Positions 24,569 to 35,292 of a DNA stretch of 64,000 nucleotides are shown piece by piece (the stretch's first letter is position 1; each line of letters starts with the position of its first letter). Where the stretch lies: contig NZ_SCOL01000001.1 of assembly GCF_005503015.1 (NCBI RefSeq), positions 930,001 to 994,000 of the forward strand, given 5' to 3'. The notes under the pieces are model-generated. The model was not told the DNA's origin and did not search any database. It saw only the letters and a list, made by a program, of their open reading frames with translations. Position numbers and translations under genes: made by a program. Origin of the DNA: Bacillus sp. E(2018) (GTDB lineage: Bacteria; Bacillota; Bacilli; Bacillales; Fictibacillaceae).

Positions 24569-24600
24569 GAAGCTGTTGCGTTTGGATAGCTTCTTTTTTC
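24569..24600 (+). terminator. Intrinsic terminator before the giant repeat-protein gene
   Basis: GAAGCT / AGCTTC with a 13-base loop, followed by T6. It separates the giant gene from the MBL/GNAT transcript. Confidence 0.65.
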
Positions 24601-24693
24601 ATGCGGTGAAATGTTATTGAAAAAAATGGTAATCGCAGTAAGGTTCCTTCGCGTATATTAAATCGATGTTATTTTTTTGCCGGAGGTGTTGGG

Positions 24694-27600
24694 ATGTCTT
24701 TTCCCACTAACAGTCAGTTTACAGCGATTACGGTAGGTGGTGTTCCGTATTCAGATGTGATACGTGATATCTCACCTGCAGGAACTGATATTGTAGGAAG
24801 TGCCAGTTTTCCTTCCTTTTACTTCGCTTATGATGAAATCAATGTGTACTTTAGAATGCGTGTACGATCAGATCCAAGAAATAGTGCCAAAACGGCTTTT
24901 GCAAACTTTGCGTGGGGTGTTTTGTTAAATACCACCGGTGTAGCGGGGACTTATGACTGGCTTCTAGCGGTCAATGGCTTAAACAAAAGAGTGAACTTGG
25001 TGCAGAACACAACTAAACAAGTAAACTCTTGGAGTGATCCTGCAGAAGGTACGGATGGTAAAGGAAATCCAAACTATTCTCGCTCCATTATTAATTTTGA
25101 CGTCGCTCGGGTCGTTCAAGCGGACTCTACGTTGGATGATTCACAAAACTACTTTATTGATTTTCTAGTTCCAGCTTCTACATTTTTCTCATTGCTCGGT
25201 ATTACTGCTCAAAGTTCTGTACGAATGGTTGCGTTTACTGCTTCAAATAACAACAACTACAATAAAGACTCTCTACGTGATTCAGAAGATTTCCAATTTC
25301 AAAATGCTCTTTCCAATCCCATTACAATAAATTCTGCCAATGTACGTGCCAACCTGCAGGTTTCAAAAGTACTGCTTTCTGGACCGCAATCACCGCTAGC
25401 CGGTCAGGCTGGGGAGTGGACGGGAAGAATTACTCTAACGAACACAGGGAAAAGCGCTGCAAATATCATCAATGTGACTGATATTGTTTCATTGGATGTA
25501 GTATCACTCTTTTCAGTTCTCAGTGTTTCGCAAGGAACAACTGCTTACAACTCTACAACAAAAACATTGACTTGGTCAGTGGGTAATATTGCATCAGGTG
25601 CAAGTGCAACACTTCAATTTGCGGAGAATGGAATCTTTTATACTGCAGGAATAAAAGCACTTAATACTGTGCGAGCAACTGGTATTGATAGCTTTACAGG
25701 GGGAGACCTGACTCCTGCTTCTGCAACGATTTCCGTGAATGTTCAAGCAACGGGTGGAGCTGCAGGTACGTTACTGGATAGTTCAAACGCTCAGCCCGTA
25801 AATGCTGCAACTGTAAGACTTTTAATGGGTCAAACACAAGTGGCCGTTACGCAAACAGATCTATTCGGAAAGTATAGTCTTACGAATATAGCACCAGGTA
25901 CTTATACGATTGAATTCTCAAAAGCAAATTACACGACCTTGGCGCAATCGGTGGTTATTCAATCTGGCACGATAACGGTCATCAATCCTGTCCTTGTAGC
26001 TATTCCAGGAATTCTTCAAGGAACGGTTACCTCAAACGCAGGTTCTGCTGTTAGTGGAGGGACCGTCTTGTTATCAGATAATCTTGGTACAGTTATTGCA
26101 AGTGTAACAACTTCTCCAACAGGAGCTTATACATTTGGAGCTGTAATCCCAGGGCATTATACACTCACGGTCTCTGCTAATAATTTTCAAGCTGCAACAA
26201 TTGGGCAAAATGTGCCATCTAATCAGACAACGACAGCAAACTTTGTACTGCAGCCGAATCCTGGAACGGTAAGTGGAACGATAACAGGAAGTGGAGGACC
26301 TATAGCTGGTGCAATAGTTGAAGCTCTTAGCGGTACAGGGATTGCCGTGGCAACCGCAACGACGGATGGGGCAGGACAGTACACAATAAATCGTCTTGCA
26401 CCAGGTTCTTACAGATTACGCGTGAGTGCACCTGCTTTTCAAACATTTGTTGTCGGTTTCTCGGTGAGTGCCGGTCAAACTGTGGTAGTAGATGTGAATC
26501 TATTAGCAAATCCAGGTTCAATCATCGGAACAGTGATTGATGAAGATAGCGGTGTTCCACTTCCAGGTGCAAGTCTAAAAGTTGTAAACAGCTCTGGGAT
26601 TACGGATGCCTCTGTAACAACTGATGTAAACGGACAATTCTCAGTCGATTCTCTAGCTCCCGGTACGTATGTAATCACTTTTTCTTCTGATGGTCATGGT
26701 ACAAAAACGATCGGTACGTATGTTCAGTCTGATCAAACTACAATTGTAGATGTCACACTTAGAAGACTAGCAGGTGTTCTTACAGGTGATGTTTCTTCAG
26801 GTGGAAGTATAATTAGTGGTGCTTCAGTGGATGTTGTTCTCAATAACATCGTGGTAGCGAAGACCATTACTGACAGCAATGGAAATTATACGATAAGTGG
26901 GTTAGCACCAGATCGATATACCGTTATTGTTGGGGCAGACGGGTTTTCACCGGTTACGCTTGGAGCTGTTATTCAGGACAATGAAACAACAACGATCAGC
27001 ACAGCACTTCAGCCTATATTTGGTTTACTTTCAGGAAGTGTACTGGATAACGAAGGAAATATTCTTCCGGGTGCGGTCATACTTGTGAAAAATGCAGATT
27101 CTGATGTGCTTATCTCTAGAGCTTTAACAGATACAAATGGAAATTATGTGATTGGTGAATTGCTCCCTGGAAGCTATGTTGTTACAGCAAATATTATTGA
27201 TTATCAAACAAATTTAAGTGGAGCAATCATTACAGCTGGTGTGACTTCCGTTGTTAATTTCTCATTAATACCAAACCCTTCTTCTATCTCAGGAACGGTT
27301 ATTAATAGTGAGACTGGAGATCCTCTTGCAGGGGCTTCCGTAGAAGTGCAGCTGCTTGATGCTAACGGTCTTATCATAAATACAACTTTTTCAGACAATG
27401 ATGGTGTGTTCATTGTAGAAGATTTAATGCCGAGCACATATACAGTCATCGTTGCTGCAGAAAGTTTCCAAACTTCTTCTGCATCAGTTACATTATCTCC
27501 CGGGAACGTTTCTACTATCACGATTAGCCTTGTTCCGTCTCCGGGTTTTGTTACAGGCAGATTAATCGATTCTCTTTCAGGTCAGCCGATTGTTGGTGCA

Positions 27601-30600
27601 ACCATTAATATCAGCAACACACTAGGAGCATTTGTTGATTCAGCCTTAACGAGTGCGGATGGAACGTTCATTTCGCTTGGGTTGCAAGGAGGAGTTTATT
27701 CTCTTACTGCAGTTGCAGAAGGATATGAAACCAAGATCTTAGGTGTTGTTGTTCCCGCTGGATTAACTAAGTTTGTGAACTTTGAACTCCAACCGAATCC
27801 TGGGACCATTACAGGAACGGTAGCACCTGCCGCAGACGGACTTGTGCTTCAGCTGTACACAATGGATAACCAGTTCGTAAACACAGTTGCAGCCACTCCG
27901 GAAGGAAACTTTTTGTTTCAGAGTTTGGCTCCTGGTAATTATATTGTAAAAGCTGTGGCAGTTAATTATTCAGTTGGAAGTACGGGAGCCTTTGTTATTT
28001 CAGGTCAAACAACGAACATCTCTCTATCGATACAACCGAATCCTGGAACTGTTTCAGGTACGTTAATTTCTGATCTTGGTGTGCCGATAGCTAACGGTAC
28101 CGTTTCTCTTCTCGATGTAAATGAAACACCTATCGGAAATGGAACAACAGATGCTGATGGAAATTACACGCTCAGCAATATTCCCGCAGGTTCTTATGCA
28201 GTCGTTATACGAGCAGGGGGCTATGCAAACGCGACTGGGAACGTTGCGGTCGCCCCAGGTCAGGACATCACAGCGCTGAATTTTGAGTTAGTAACGATCC
28301 GTGGTTCTATCTCTGGAACGGTTTCAGATTTAATATCAGGTGCACCAATTCCAGGTGCGTCCATACTTGTGCGTGATAGTCTTGGAATTTTGGTTCGTTT
28401 CTCAACAACTGATCAATTCGGTAACTTTTTACTTCGAAATTTTGTTCCTGGTTCCTATGCTGTTACTTCATCTGCACAAAACTACTCTACAGAAATTACA
28501 GGTGTAATCGTACAAAGTGATGAGACTGCGGGAGCTGATATTCAATTAACCAGTACTGTAGGAAGCATTTCAGGGCAAGTCACAGATGGAGATGGAAATC
28601 CGCTGTCTGGAGACAATATTCAATTAAAGTTGTTTGGAGCTAACGGTGAATTGCTGCAAGCTTTAATTGCACACACCGATGGTACGTTTCAAATTCCGGA
28701 ACTGTCCATCGGCACTTATTTTGTTAGCGCTGAATTAGACGGTTATTCTCCAAATATGACAGCTGTTATTGTCAAAAACGGTACAGTAAGCAGTATTACA
28801 ATACCGTTATCGCAAATTCTTACAACACTAACAGGATCCATAGCAGATTCTGCAACTGGAAATCCGATCAGTGGTACTGCCGTTTCTATTACTTTAACAA
28901 ATAATACGGGCATGTTTGTGGCAAAGCAGTATCCGGGTATCGATGGCACTTTCACGTTCGACTCGATTGCACCGGGAATTTATCTGTTAAATGTTAATGC
29001 AGTGAACTATGGAAATGAGATTATTACGGTTACTGTGCCTATCACTGGGTTTAACATTGCAATTTCATTAACTCAAAACCCAGGAGCAGTTACGGGGTAT
29101 GTCACAAATCAGTTAACAGGAGATCCATTATCTAATGCCATCATTATCGTTTCATCTTCAGGCAAGCCACTAGATCGAAAAGGAGTCTCGGATAGCTTCG
29201 GCCAATTTATATTTGCCAATCTGTCACCTGACACATATCGTGCGATCGTTAGTGCTGATGGTTATTCGAGTCAGAGTGCAACATTTACCGTTTTACCTGA
29301 TGAAACAACTTCCTTGAGCTTTATTTTAACTCCTGAACCTGGGATTGTTTCGGGAACCATCACAGACGCCGTAACAGGGCTTCCGATTTCTCAAGTCATG
29401 GTTCAAGTCCGTTATTTATCACCAACTGGCCCCGTTATTGCGAATACTGTAACGGATCAGCAAGGCAATTATGTAACTCAAGGTGTGTATTCTGGCCCAT
29501 ATACTATAGTTGCTTTTACTGACGACGGCTTTGGATCATCGAGTGCTTCAGTTTTTGTACCTCCAAACGATACGAGAGTCGTTGATTTTGCACTTGAACC
29601 GTTCCCAGCTACAGTTGAAGGGACAATCACTTCAGATTCTGGTGACCCATTAGTTAATGTTTCAGTAAGGCTTTTAGATGTGTACGGTTTTACTGTTCGA
29701 GTTGTTAACACCGACTCTAACGGATTTTATAGAATACTAGGTTTTACGGAAGGACAATATCTAGTTACGGCTATTATCCCTGATTACCAGAGACGGCAAG
29801 TTTCGATCAATGCCGGACCAGGCGAGACACTAACAGCTAATATCAGCTTAGTTCCAGAACCGGGTCAAATTTCAGGTGTGATCCTCGATGAACAAACTCT
29901 TGCTCCACTCGTTGGTGCACAAGTAGAAGTGTATGCACCAAGTGGTGTTACACCAATTGCAAGAAGAACGACAGGTGCAGCAGGGGACTTCTTAATAGAA
30001 GGCGTGGCACCTAGATCATATACGTTAAACGCCTTTCAGCTAAACTATAGTATTCGCTCTACAGGTGTAATCGTAACTTCGAATGCTACAACTAATGTAC
30101 AGATCGCTTTAGTGCCTGATCCAGCATCGATATCAGGAACCGTAACTGATGGTAATGGAATACCTTTATCAAATGCTAGTGTAAGAGTGGTTGATGAAAA
30201 TGATAGTGAAATCGGAAACGGAATCACAGATTTTGAAGGAAACTATGTTATCGGAAACTTGCCAGAAGGGTCCTATACAGTAATTGTTGGAGTAGAAAAT
30301 TATTCATCATCGACTGCCGGAGTTTCGTTGCAGCCTGGAGAGCAGCTAACGGGTCTAGACGTGATTTTAACCCCGTTAGGAGGATTGATCTTTGGGACAG
30401 TTGTAAGTGCAGAAACGGGAGAAGGATTACCAGGTATCCTCATTTCTATTCTTACACCGGAAGGAATTCCAATTATATCAACTAATTCAGACACTGCAGG
30501 TAGCTTTACATCCATCCTTTTGTTACCTGGAACGTATACCGTTATTGCAAGTTCACCCTATTATGTACAGGATCAAATCGGTGTTATTGTACTACCAAAT

Positions 30601-33600
30601 CAAACTTCTGCGGTATCTTTTGAATTGTCTGAAGTAGGAGGATCGATTGTTGGAACTGTTATAGATCAATCGGGAAATCCAATTTCAGATAGAACAATCT
30701 CTATTCGACTTCTCAATGATGGTGGTGTATTGCTGCAAACGCTGATCGCTCTCTCAGATGGAAGCTTTGCATTCCAGAACTTATCAGCAGGAACGTATCA
30801 AGTGAACGTTATAGCAGAGGGATATCAAACAGCAACAGTAGGTGCAATCGTAGTGAACAGGGAGACAACAATTCTTTTAGTCCCGCTTACAGAAGATCGT
30901 GGTGCATTGGAGGGAATTGTTCTAGACGTTGTAACAGGATTACCAATATCAGGTAGTTTTGTTGAGGTATCTGATGTAAGTGGCATTCTTGTTGCAACGA
31001 TTACAACAGACCAGAACGGTATTTTCAGACTGGTTAACCTTCAAACTGGTCCACTAAACATTCGTGCGATAGCAAATCGGTATGGTGCAGCATCCGTAGG
31101 TGTAATTATCAACTCTTTGTCTCTTTCAACTGTAACCCTTAACCTACAGCCGGATCCTGGCACAATCATTGGAACAATAAAAAATCCAAATGGTACACCG
31201 CTGGGCAATACCACCGTTCAGATATTAGACCGAAAAAACACACCAATTTCTACGGTTATAACGAATGGAAATGGATCTTACGAGGTTGATCATCTGGTTG
31301 AAGGCCAGTATACCGTGACTGCCAAAGGAAATGGAACGGGTACAGGAATTGGCAGTGGTATTGTTTTACCCGACCAAGAAACTGTCGTAGACATTATCCT
31401 TATTCCAGAAGGTGGCGTCCTCTCAGGTAATGTTACAAATTCAGCAACTGGGGAACCATTAATTGGAGCTTCTATCGAGATTAGGGTCATTTCACCATTC
31501 GGTCCCGTAATCAATACGGTTTTAACAGATAGTAATGGTAATTATAGCTCTGGCTTGATTACAGCAGGAACTTACACTTTAAGCATTACAAAAGAGAATT
31601 TTGGAACGTCAACAGGATCAGTTCTTATTGAAAATGGCTTAACAACATTTCAGAACTTTGCTCTTACACCAAGTCTCTCGAATGTTCGAGGCACGATTTC
31701 TGCAAGAATCATTCAAAATGAGGGTTTAACAACTACTATATCGGCCCAAGAAGTTGTGATCCCACTGATCAATACGGTTATTAGACTAATTGATGAAACG
31801 GGTGCAGAACTAGCAGAAGTTCAAACAGATGATCAAGGAATGTATTTAATTGAGAATTTTACTTCAGGCATTTATTCGTTAGGAACTTCAAATCCGGATT
31901 ATGAAACAAATACAGTTGGCTTTTCGGTGGATCCTGGTCAAACACAAATTGTTGATATTGAGCTCACTGCCCTTCCAGGAATTCTAACTGGAACAATAAT
32001 TGACCAAGAAACAGGTATATTAAACGCTGGAGCGATCGTGCAGTTGTTTTTTGGCACGAGTGTTCAGCCTGCTGGCAGAGCTGTGACAAATAATGCAGGT
32101 GTGTATGTGATTAACGGGCTTTCTCCAGGGCAATATACCGTATCCATGACAACACCAAACTATAATACGTTTTCAGCTGGAGCGGCGATTCAAGCGAATG
32201 CAACAACAACAGTTGATGGTTTTTTATTATCTAATCCTGGGGTATTAACAGGTACAGTTAATGGTCCAAATGGTGTAATAGATGGCGCAAGTATTAAAGT
32301 TATCGATGTAAATGGAACGGTTATTGGTTCTGCTGTGTCAAATGATGATGGGGCGTTCTTTATTGGAAATCTACCTGTTGGAACATATGCCTTAACGATT
32401 GTGGCACTTGATTTCCAAAGTGAAACAGAAGGGATTACCTTTACACCAGGGGAGACAGTAAACGTTTCAATAAATCTAATCCCTGAACCTGGAGCAATAA
32501 CAGGGATCGTTACTGATGAAAGTGGAGTTGCTTTACCGGGGGTTGTAATGAACGTTTTGTTAAACAATATTATTATCGCATCTACTGTTACTGAACAGAA
32601 TGGCAGCTTTAGCTTTAGAAGTCTGAAGCCAAACTCTTACCAAGTGACTGCAAATCTCTCAGGGTACGCTGTATCGTCGATTGGAGCAGTTGTGAACAGC
32701 AACATAATAACAACTACTAATCTCCTATTAACTAGCCTATTTGGCAGTATTTTTGGAACGGTTACAGATGCGGATGGAAATCTCATCACTCAACAAAGTA
32801 TTCAAATTAATCTTTTTGATCTCAATAACAGTTTAATAACTACCGTTCTAGCTCAATCAAACGGAACCTATGTTATTCCAGAAGTCCCTGAAGGTAATTA
32901 TTTTGTGACTGTAACAACTGAAGGTTATAATGCTGATACTTTTGCTGTAACAGTTAAACAAGGAGAAGAGGTTTCTCTTAATCTCCAACTTATTGCTCTT
33001 GGAGGTACGCTTACAATTAGGGTCATTGATGCTGCAACAAACAATCCGATATCAGGAGTTGTAACGAACATCTTTAACGAAACAGGTATACCAATTACTT
33101 CTGGTATAACTGACCAAAACGGTGTATTTATTCAGCAGAACTTGGAAGAAGGCGCGATAGTTATTTCAACTGTTAAAGGGGGCTATGGAAGTCTTTCGCA
33201 AGGCGGAATTATTGTGAATGGTGCCACTACAGAGGTCAGTCTTGCTCTTACTTTGGAAACAGGTAATCTTATCGGAACGATCTCCGATTCGAATGGTGTT
33301 TCAATTGCTGGGGCAGTGGTGCAAATTCTGGATGCCACACGAGCAGTTGTTACTACTGTTTTAACTCAGTCAGATGGTGCTTATAGAGTCTTGGACTTAC
33401 TGCCTGGAATTTATACAATGATCGTGAGTGCACGCGGTTTTGAACAGCGTTCACTAAGTGTTTTTATTGTAGTGAATGAGACTACGATTACGAATTTACC
33501 ATTAGCTTTTGAACCGGGCAGTGTGGAAGGTTTCGTTACAAATGAAGGGTCAGGTTCATTTATTGCTCGAGCTAATGTTGAACTTCGTTTAATAAGTCCG

Positions 33601-35106
33601 TCAGGCCCAGTCGTTGCCTCAACACTTACTGACGAACAAGGTAGATATCGTTTTAGCCAAGTGAGAAACGGAAACTACACGATTATTTCTACTAAACAAG
33701 GCTTTGGAAATGACTCAGCTCAAATCACAGTTGTTCCAGGAGAAACGACATTCGCAGATCTTCAATTGGCAATCGTTACTTCAACTGTTAGAGGGACGGT
33801 TCGAAACGCTGACGGTTCACAGCCTCTCCTTAATACCCTCCTTCGTTTAGCGGACAATATCGGTGTTGTGATTGCAGAGGTGCAGACAGACAATGATGGA
33901 AATTACTTAATAGAAGGTCTTCTACCAGGTGATTTTAGCCTTGCTGCCATCAATGCTGATTATAGAAGCAGCTTACTGGATTTTACGGCTGTTCCCAATG
34001 TTCAAAGCGTTGTTAACTTTAATTTAGTTGCAGTCCCAAGTTTGTTTACAGGCTTTGTTACTGATGCAGATACAGGACTTCCGATTGTAGGGGCGATTGT
34101 AGAAACCTTTGATCAAATAAGCGGTCCAGTTGAAGCGAGTTTACTAAATGCTGAAGTTAATGCTTTAGCAGTCAATGGACGCCCAGTAGCGGTAGCCTTA
34201 ACAAACATCGACGGTTTTTACACGATACCTGGATTAAGTAATGGATCTTATACGTTACGAGCTTCTGCAATAGGATATGGCACAGATAGCAGACTATCAG
34301 TACTGCCTGTGAATACAACTCTAGAGCAGAACTTTGCATTACCAGGTCAACGTCAAGCTTCTTCCATATCGGGTACAATCATCATTTTAGGAAATGGACC
34401 ATTACCAAATGCTGAAATAAATGTATTTGATGAAAATGGAGCTTTTGCAGGAAGTGCGAGAACGGGTAATGACGGAACATATTCTATTAGTAATCTTGGT
34501 TCAGGAAGTTATTTAGTAACAGTGGATGCCCAAGGGTTTCAGGAAGAAACACTCACTATTTCCCTTGCAGAGGGGGAAAGTCGAACAGGTGTTGACTTTG
34601 CTTTAAGTCCTGGACCAGATGGAGATATTACGGGTCAAGTATCCGATCGTCGAACGGGCAGGCCAATTAGTGGGGCGGTCATACAGTTGTTTGATCTAAG
34701 AGGATTTTTGGTTAGGGAAGTAACCTCTAATGATGCTGGGGTGTTTTCACTAAAAGGCATTCCTTCAGGATCATATGAACTTCGTGTTTTCGCAAATGGG
34801 TTTGAATCATTTTCAGTGGCTGTAAATGTGTTAGAAGGGGAAGAGTTACTCATTCCAATTTCACTTACTTCAATTACTCCAGATCCGATACCACCGTTTG
34901 GTGAAGCTCAGTTCTTAATATTAATAGGAGGCAAACCGTTAATTTTAGACAGCTTAACATCACCAACACTATTTACTTTAGAACGTATAGATTCAAACAA
35001 TAATTGTGCTACATTTTCTTATGAGGCAGAGGTACAAGAAGGAACAATTAGAAGGTTTATCACTTTTGATCTTTCCTGTATTGACTTAATTCGATTTATC
35101 AATTAA
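24694..35106 (+). CDS. Giant 3470-aa protein of about 35 CarboxypepD_reg-like domains, putative spore-surface protein
   Basis: ATG 24694 follows GGAGG. Residues 1-220 form a beta-rich N-terminal domain of unknown family and 226-350 a DUF11-like domain (ANLQVSKVLLSGP, ITLTNTGKSAANI). From 355 to about 3396 run some 35 domains of about 87 residues, each like GTVTDxxGxPLxGAxVxV, TDxxGxYxIxxLxPGxYxV and a final LxPxPG, the transthyretin-like carboxypeptidase regulatory fold. Domains 7-35 repeat in an eight-domain order. There is no signal peptide, LPxTG or TM segment. The last 71 residues (3400-3470) hold the only cysteines I noticed and resemble the end of CotY/CotZ/ExsY coat proteins (FTLERIDSNNNCATF, ITFDLSC). 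A mother-cell product assembled on the spore surface fits these facts, but that is inference. It is a single gene between two terminators. Confidence 0.8.
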   Translation: MSFPTNSQFTAITVGGVPYSDVIRDISPAGTDIVGSASFPSFYFAYDEINVYFRMRVRSDPRNSAKTAFANFAWGVLLNTTGVAGTYDWLLAVNGLNKRVNLVQNTTKQVNSWSDPAEGTDGKGNPNYSRSIINFDVARVVQADSTLDDSQNYFIDFLVPASTFFSLLGITAQSSVRMVAFTASNNNNYNKDSLRDSEDFQFQNALSNPITINSANVRANLQVSKVLLSGPQSPLAGQAGEWTGRITLTNTGKSAANIINVTDIVSLDVVSLFSVLSVSQGTTAYNSTTKTLTWSVGNIASGASATLQFAENGIFYTAGIKALNTVRATGIDSFTGGDLTPASATISVNVQATGGAAGTLLDSSNAQPVNAATVRLLMGQTQVAVTQTDLFGKYSLTNIAPGTYTIEFSKANYTTLAQSVVIQSGTITVINPVLVAIPGILQGTVTSNAGSAVSGGTVLLSDNLGTVIASVTTSPTGAYTFGAVIPGHYTLTVSANNFQAATIGQNVPSNQTTTANFVLQPNPGTVSGTITGSGGPIAGAIVEALSGTGIAVATATTDGAGQYTINRLAPGSYRLRVSAPAFQTFVVGFSVSAGQTVVVDVNLLANPGSIIGTVIDEDSGVPLPGASLKVVNSSGITDASVTTDVNGQFSVDSLAPGTYVITFSSDGHGTKTIGTYVQSDQTTIVDVTLRRLAGVLTGDVSSGGSIISGASVDVVLNNIVVAKTITDSNGNYTISGLAPDRYTVIVGADGFSPVTLGAVIQDNETTTISTALQPIFGLLSGSVLDNEGNILPGAVILVKNADSDVLISRALTDTNGNYVIGELLPGSYVVTANIIDYQTNLSGAIITAGVTSVVNFSLIPNPSSISGTVINSETGDPLAGASVEVQLLDANGLIINTTFSDNDGVFIVEDLMPSTYTVIVAAESFQTSSASVTLSPGNVSTITISLVPSPGFVTGRLIDSLSGQPIVGATINISNTLGAFVDSALTSADGTFISLGLQGGVYSLTAVAEGYETKILGVVVPAGLTKFVNFELQPNPGTITGTVAPAADGLVLQLYTMDNQFVNTVAATPEGNFLFQSLAPGNYIVKAVAVNYSVGSTGAFVISGQTTNISLSIQPNPGTVSGTLISDLGVPIANGTVSLLDVNETPIGNGTTDADGNYTLSNIPAGSYAVVIRAGGYANATGNVAVAPGQDITALNFELVTIRGSISGTVSDLISGAPIPGASILVRDSLGILVRFSTTDQFGNFLLRNFVPGSYAVTSSAQNYSTEITGVIVQSDETAGADIQLTSTVGSISGQVTDGDGNPLSGDNIQLKLFGANGELLQALIAHTDGTFQIPELSIGTYFVSAELDGYSPNMTAVIVKNGTVSSITIPLSQILTTLTGSIADSATGNPISGTAVSITLTNNTGMFVAKQYPGIDGTFTFDSIAPGIYLLNVNAVNYGNEIITVTVPITGFNIAISLTQNPGAVTGYVTNQLTGDPLSNAIIIVSSSGKPLDRKGVSDSFGQFIFANLSPDTYRAIVSADGYSSQSATFTVLPDETTSLSFILTPEPGIVSGTITDAVTGLPISQVMVQVRYLSPTGPVIANTVTDQQGNYVTQGVYSGPYTIVAFTDDGFGSSSASVFVPPNDTRVVDFALEPFPATVEGTITSDSGDPLVNVSVRLLDVYGFTVRVVNTDSNGFYRILGFTEGQYLVTAIIPDYQRRQVSINAGPGETLTANISLVPEPGQISGVILDEQTLAPLVGAQVEVYAPSGVTPIARRTTGAAGDFLIEGVAPRSYTLNAFQLNYSIRSTGVIVTSNATTNVQIALVPDPASISGTVTDGNGIPLSNASVRVVDENDSEIGNGITDFEGNYVIGNLPEGSYTVIVGVENYSSSTAGVSLQPGEQLTGLDVILTPLGGLIFGTVVSAETGEGLPGILISILTPEGIPIISTNSDTAGSFTSILLLPGTYTVIASSPYYVQDQIGVIVLPNQTSAVSFELSEVGGSIVGTVIDQSGNPISDRTISIRLLNDGGVLLQTLIALSDGSFAFQNLSAGTYQVNVIAEGYQTATVGAIVVNRETTILLVPLTEDRGALEGIVLDVVTGLPISGSFVEVSDVSGILVATITTDQNGIFRLVNLQTGPLNIRAIANRYGAASVGVIINSLSLSTVTLNLQPDPGTIIGTIKNPNGTPLGNTTVQILDRKNTPISTVITNGNGSYEVDHLVEGQYTVTAKGNGTGTGIGSGIVLPDQETVVDIILIPEGGVLSGNVTNSATGEPLIGASIEIRVISPFGPVINTVLTDSNGNYSSGLITAGTYTLSITKENFGTSTGSVLIENGLTTFQNFALTPSLSNVRGTISARIIQNEGLTTTISAQEVVIPLINTVIRLIDETGAELAEVQTDDQGMYLIENFTSGIYSLGTSNPDYETNTVGFSVDPGQTQIVDIELTALPGILTGTIIDQETGILNAGAIVQLFFGTSVQPAGRAVTNNAGVYVINGLSPGQYTVSMTTPNYNTFSAGAAIQANATTTVDGFLLSNPGVLTGTVNGPNGVIDGASIKVIDVNGTVIGSAVSNDDGAFFIGNLPVGTYALTIVALDFQSETEGITFTPGETVNVSINLIPEPGAITGIVTDESGVALPGVVMNVLLNNIIIASTVTEQNGSFSFRSLKPNSYQVTANLSGYAVSSIGAVVNSNIITTTNLLLTSLFGSIFGTVTDADGNLITQQSIQINLFDLNNSLITTVLAQSNGTYVIPEVPEGNYFVTVTTEGYNADTFAVTVKQGEEVSLNLQLIALGGTLTIRVIDAATNNPISGVVTNIFNETGIPITSGITDQNGVFIQQNLEEGAIVISTVKGGYGSLSQGGIIVNGATTEVSLALTLETGNLIGTISDSNGVSIAGAVVQILDATRAVVTTVLTQSDGAYRVLDLLPGIYTMIVSARGFEQRSLSVFIVVNETTITNLPLAFEPGSVEGFVTNEGSGSFIARANVELRLISPSGPVVASTLTDEQGRYRFSQVRNGNYTIISTKQGFGNDSAQITVVPGETTFADLQLAIVTSTVRGTVRNADGSQPLLNTLLRLADNIGVVIAEVQTDNDGNYLIEGLLPGDFSLAAINADYRSSLLDFTAVPNVQSVVNFNLVAVPSLFTGFVTDADTGLPIVGAIVETFDQISGPVEASLLNAEVNALAVNGRPVAVALTNIDGFYTIPGLSNGSYTLRASAIGYGTDSRLSVLPVNTTLEQNFALPGQRQASSISGTIIILGNGPLPNAEINVFDENGAFAGSARTGNDGTYSISNLGSGSYLVTVDAQGFQEETLTISLAEGESRTGVDFALSPGPDGDITGQVSDRRTGRPISGAVIQLFDLRGFLVREVTSNDAGVFSLKGIPSGSYELRVFANGFESFSVAVNVLEGEELLIPISLTSITPDPIPPFGEAQFLILIGGKPLILDSLTSPTLFTLERIDSNNNCATFSYEAEVQEGTIRRFITFDLSCIDLIRFIN
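25756..34890 (+). repeat. Protein-coding domain repeats with an eight-domain (about 2.1 kb) higher order
   Basis: About 35 units of roughly 260 bases. Distinct unit types recur every eighth unit. For example the unit with QLKLFGANGELLQ starts at 28561, its relative with SIRLLNDGGVLLQ at 30640 and its relative with QINLFDLNNSLIT at 32743 (2079 and 2103 bases apart). Likewise units 15, 23 and 31 share a YLSPTGPV/VISPFGPV/LISPSGPV segment, and units 10, 18, 26 and 34 share a distinct pattern. The DNA has diverged, so the duplication is old. Confidence 0.75.
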
Positions 35107-35155
35107 ATGAAATAGAAAGTAAGTAAGATTATAATGAAATCAATTACATTTAGTA

Positions 35156-35189
35156 GGGAACTTCCTCTTGCGAAGTTCTCTATTTTTTA
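35156..35189 (+). terminator. Intrinsic terminator after the giant gene
   Basis: GGGAACTTC / GAAGTTCTC with a 7-base loop, followed by T6, 50 bases after the stop codon. Confidence 0.8.
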
Positions 35190-35292
35190 ACAGCTATAAA
35201 CGCAACTCCTGCCCTGATCGTTGTGAATATTTGTAAAAGATAATTCTTTTACGAAATATGCAGAATAAGCAAAAGTAATCGTTGTGAACAGT

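Noticed and set aside
24601..24693. Sigma-K promoter for the giant gene
   Set aside because: CGTATATTA at 24652-24660 matches the -10 with one change, but no acceptable -35 AC element is at the right distance, so I did not annotate it.
26327..34853. Many antisense and shifted ORFs inside the giant gene
   Set aside because: They follow the repeat composition, have no ribosome sites and encode only low-complexity Pro/Thr/Val-rich sequence.
24694..35106. Sortase-anchored adhesin (MSCRAMM-like)
   Set aside because: The domain fold is compatible, but there is no signal peptide, LPxTG motif, or C-terminal TM and basic tail.
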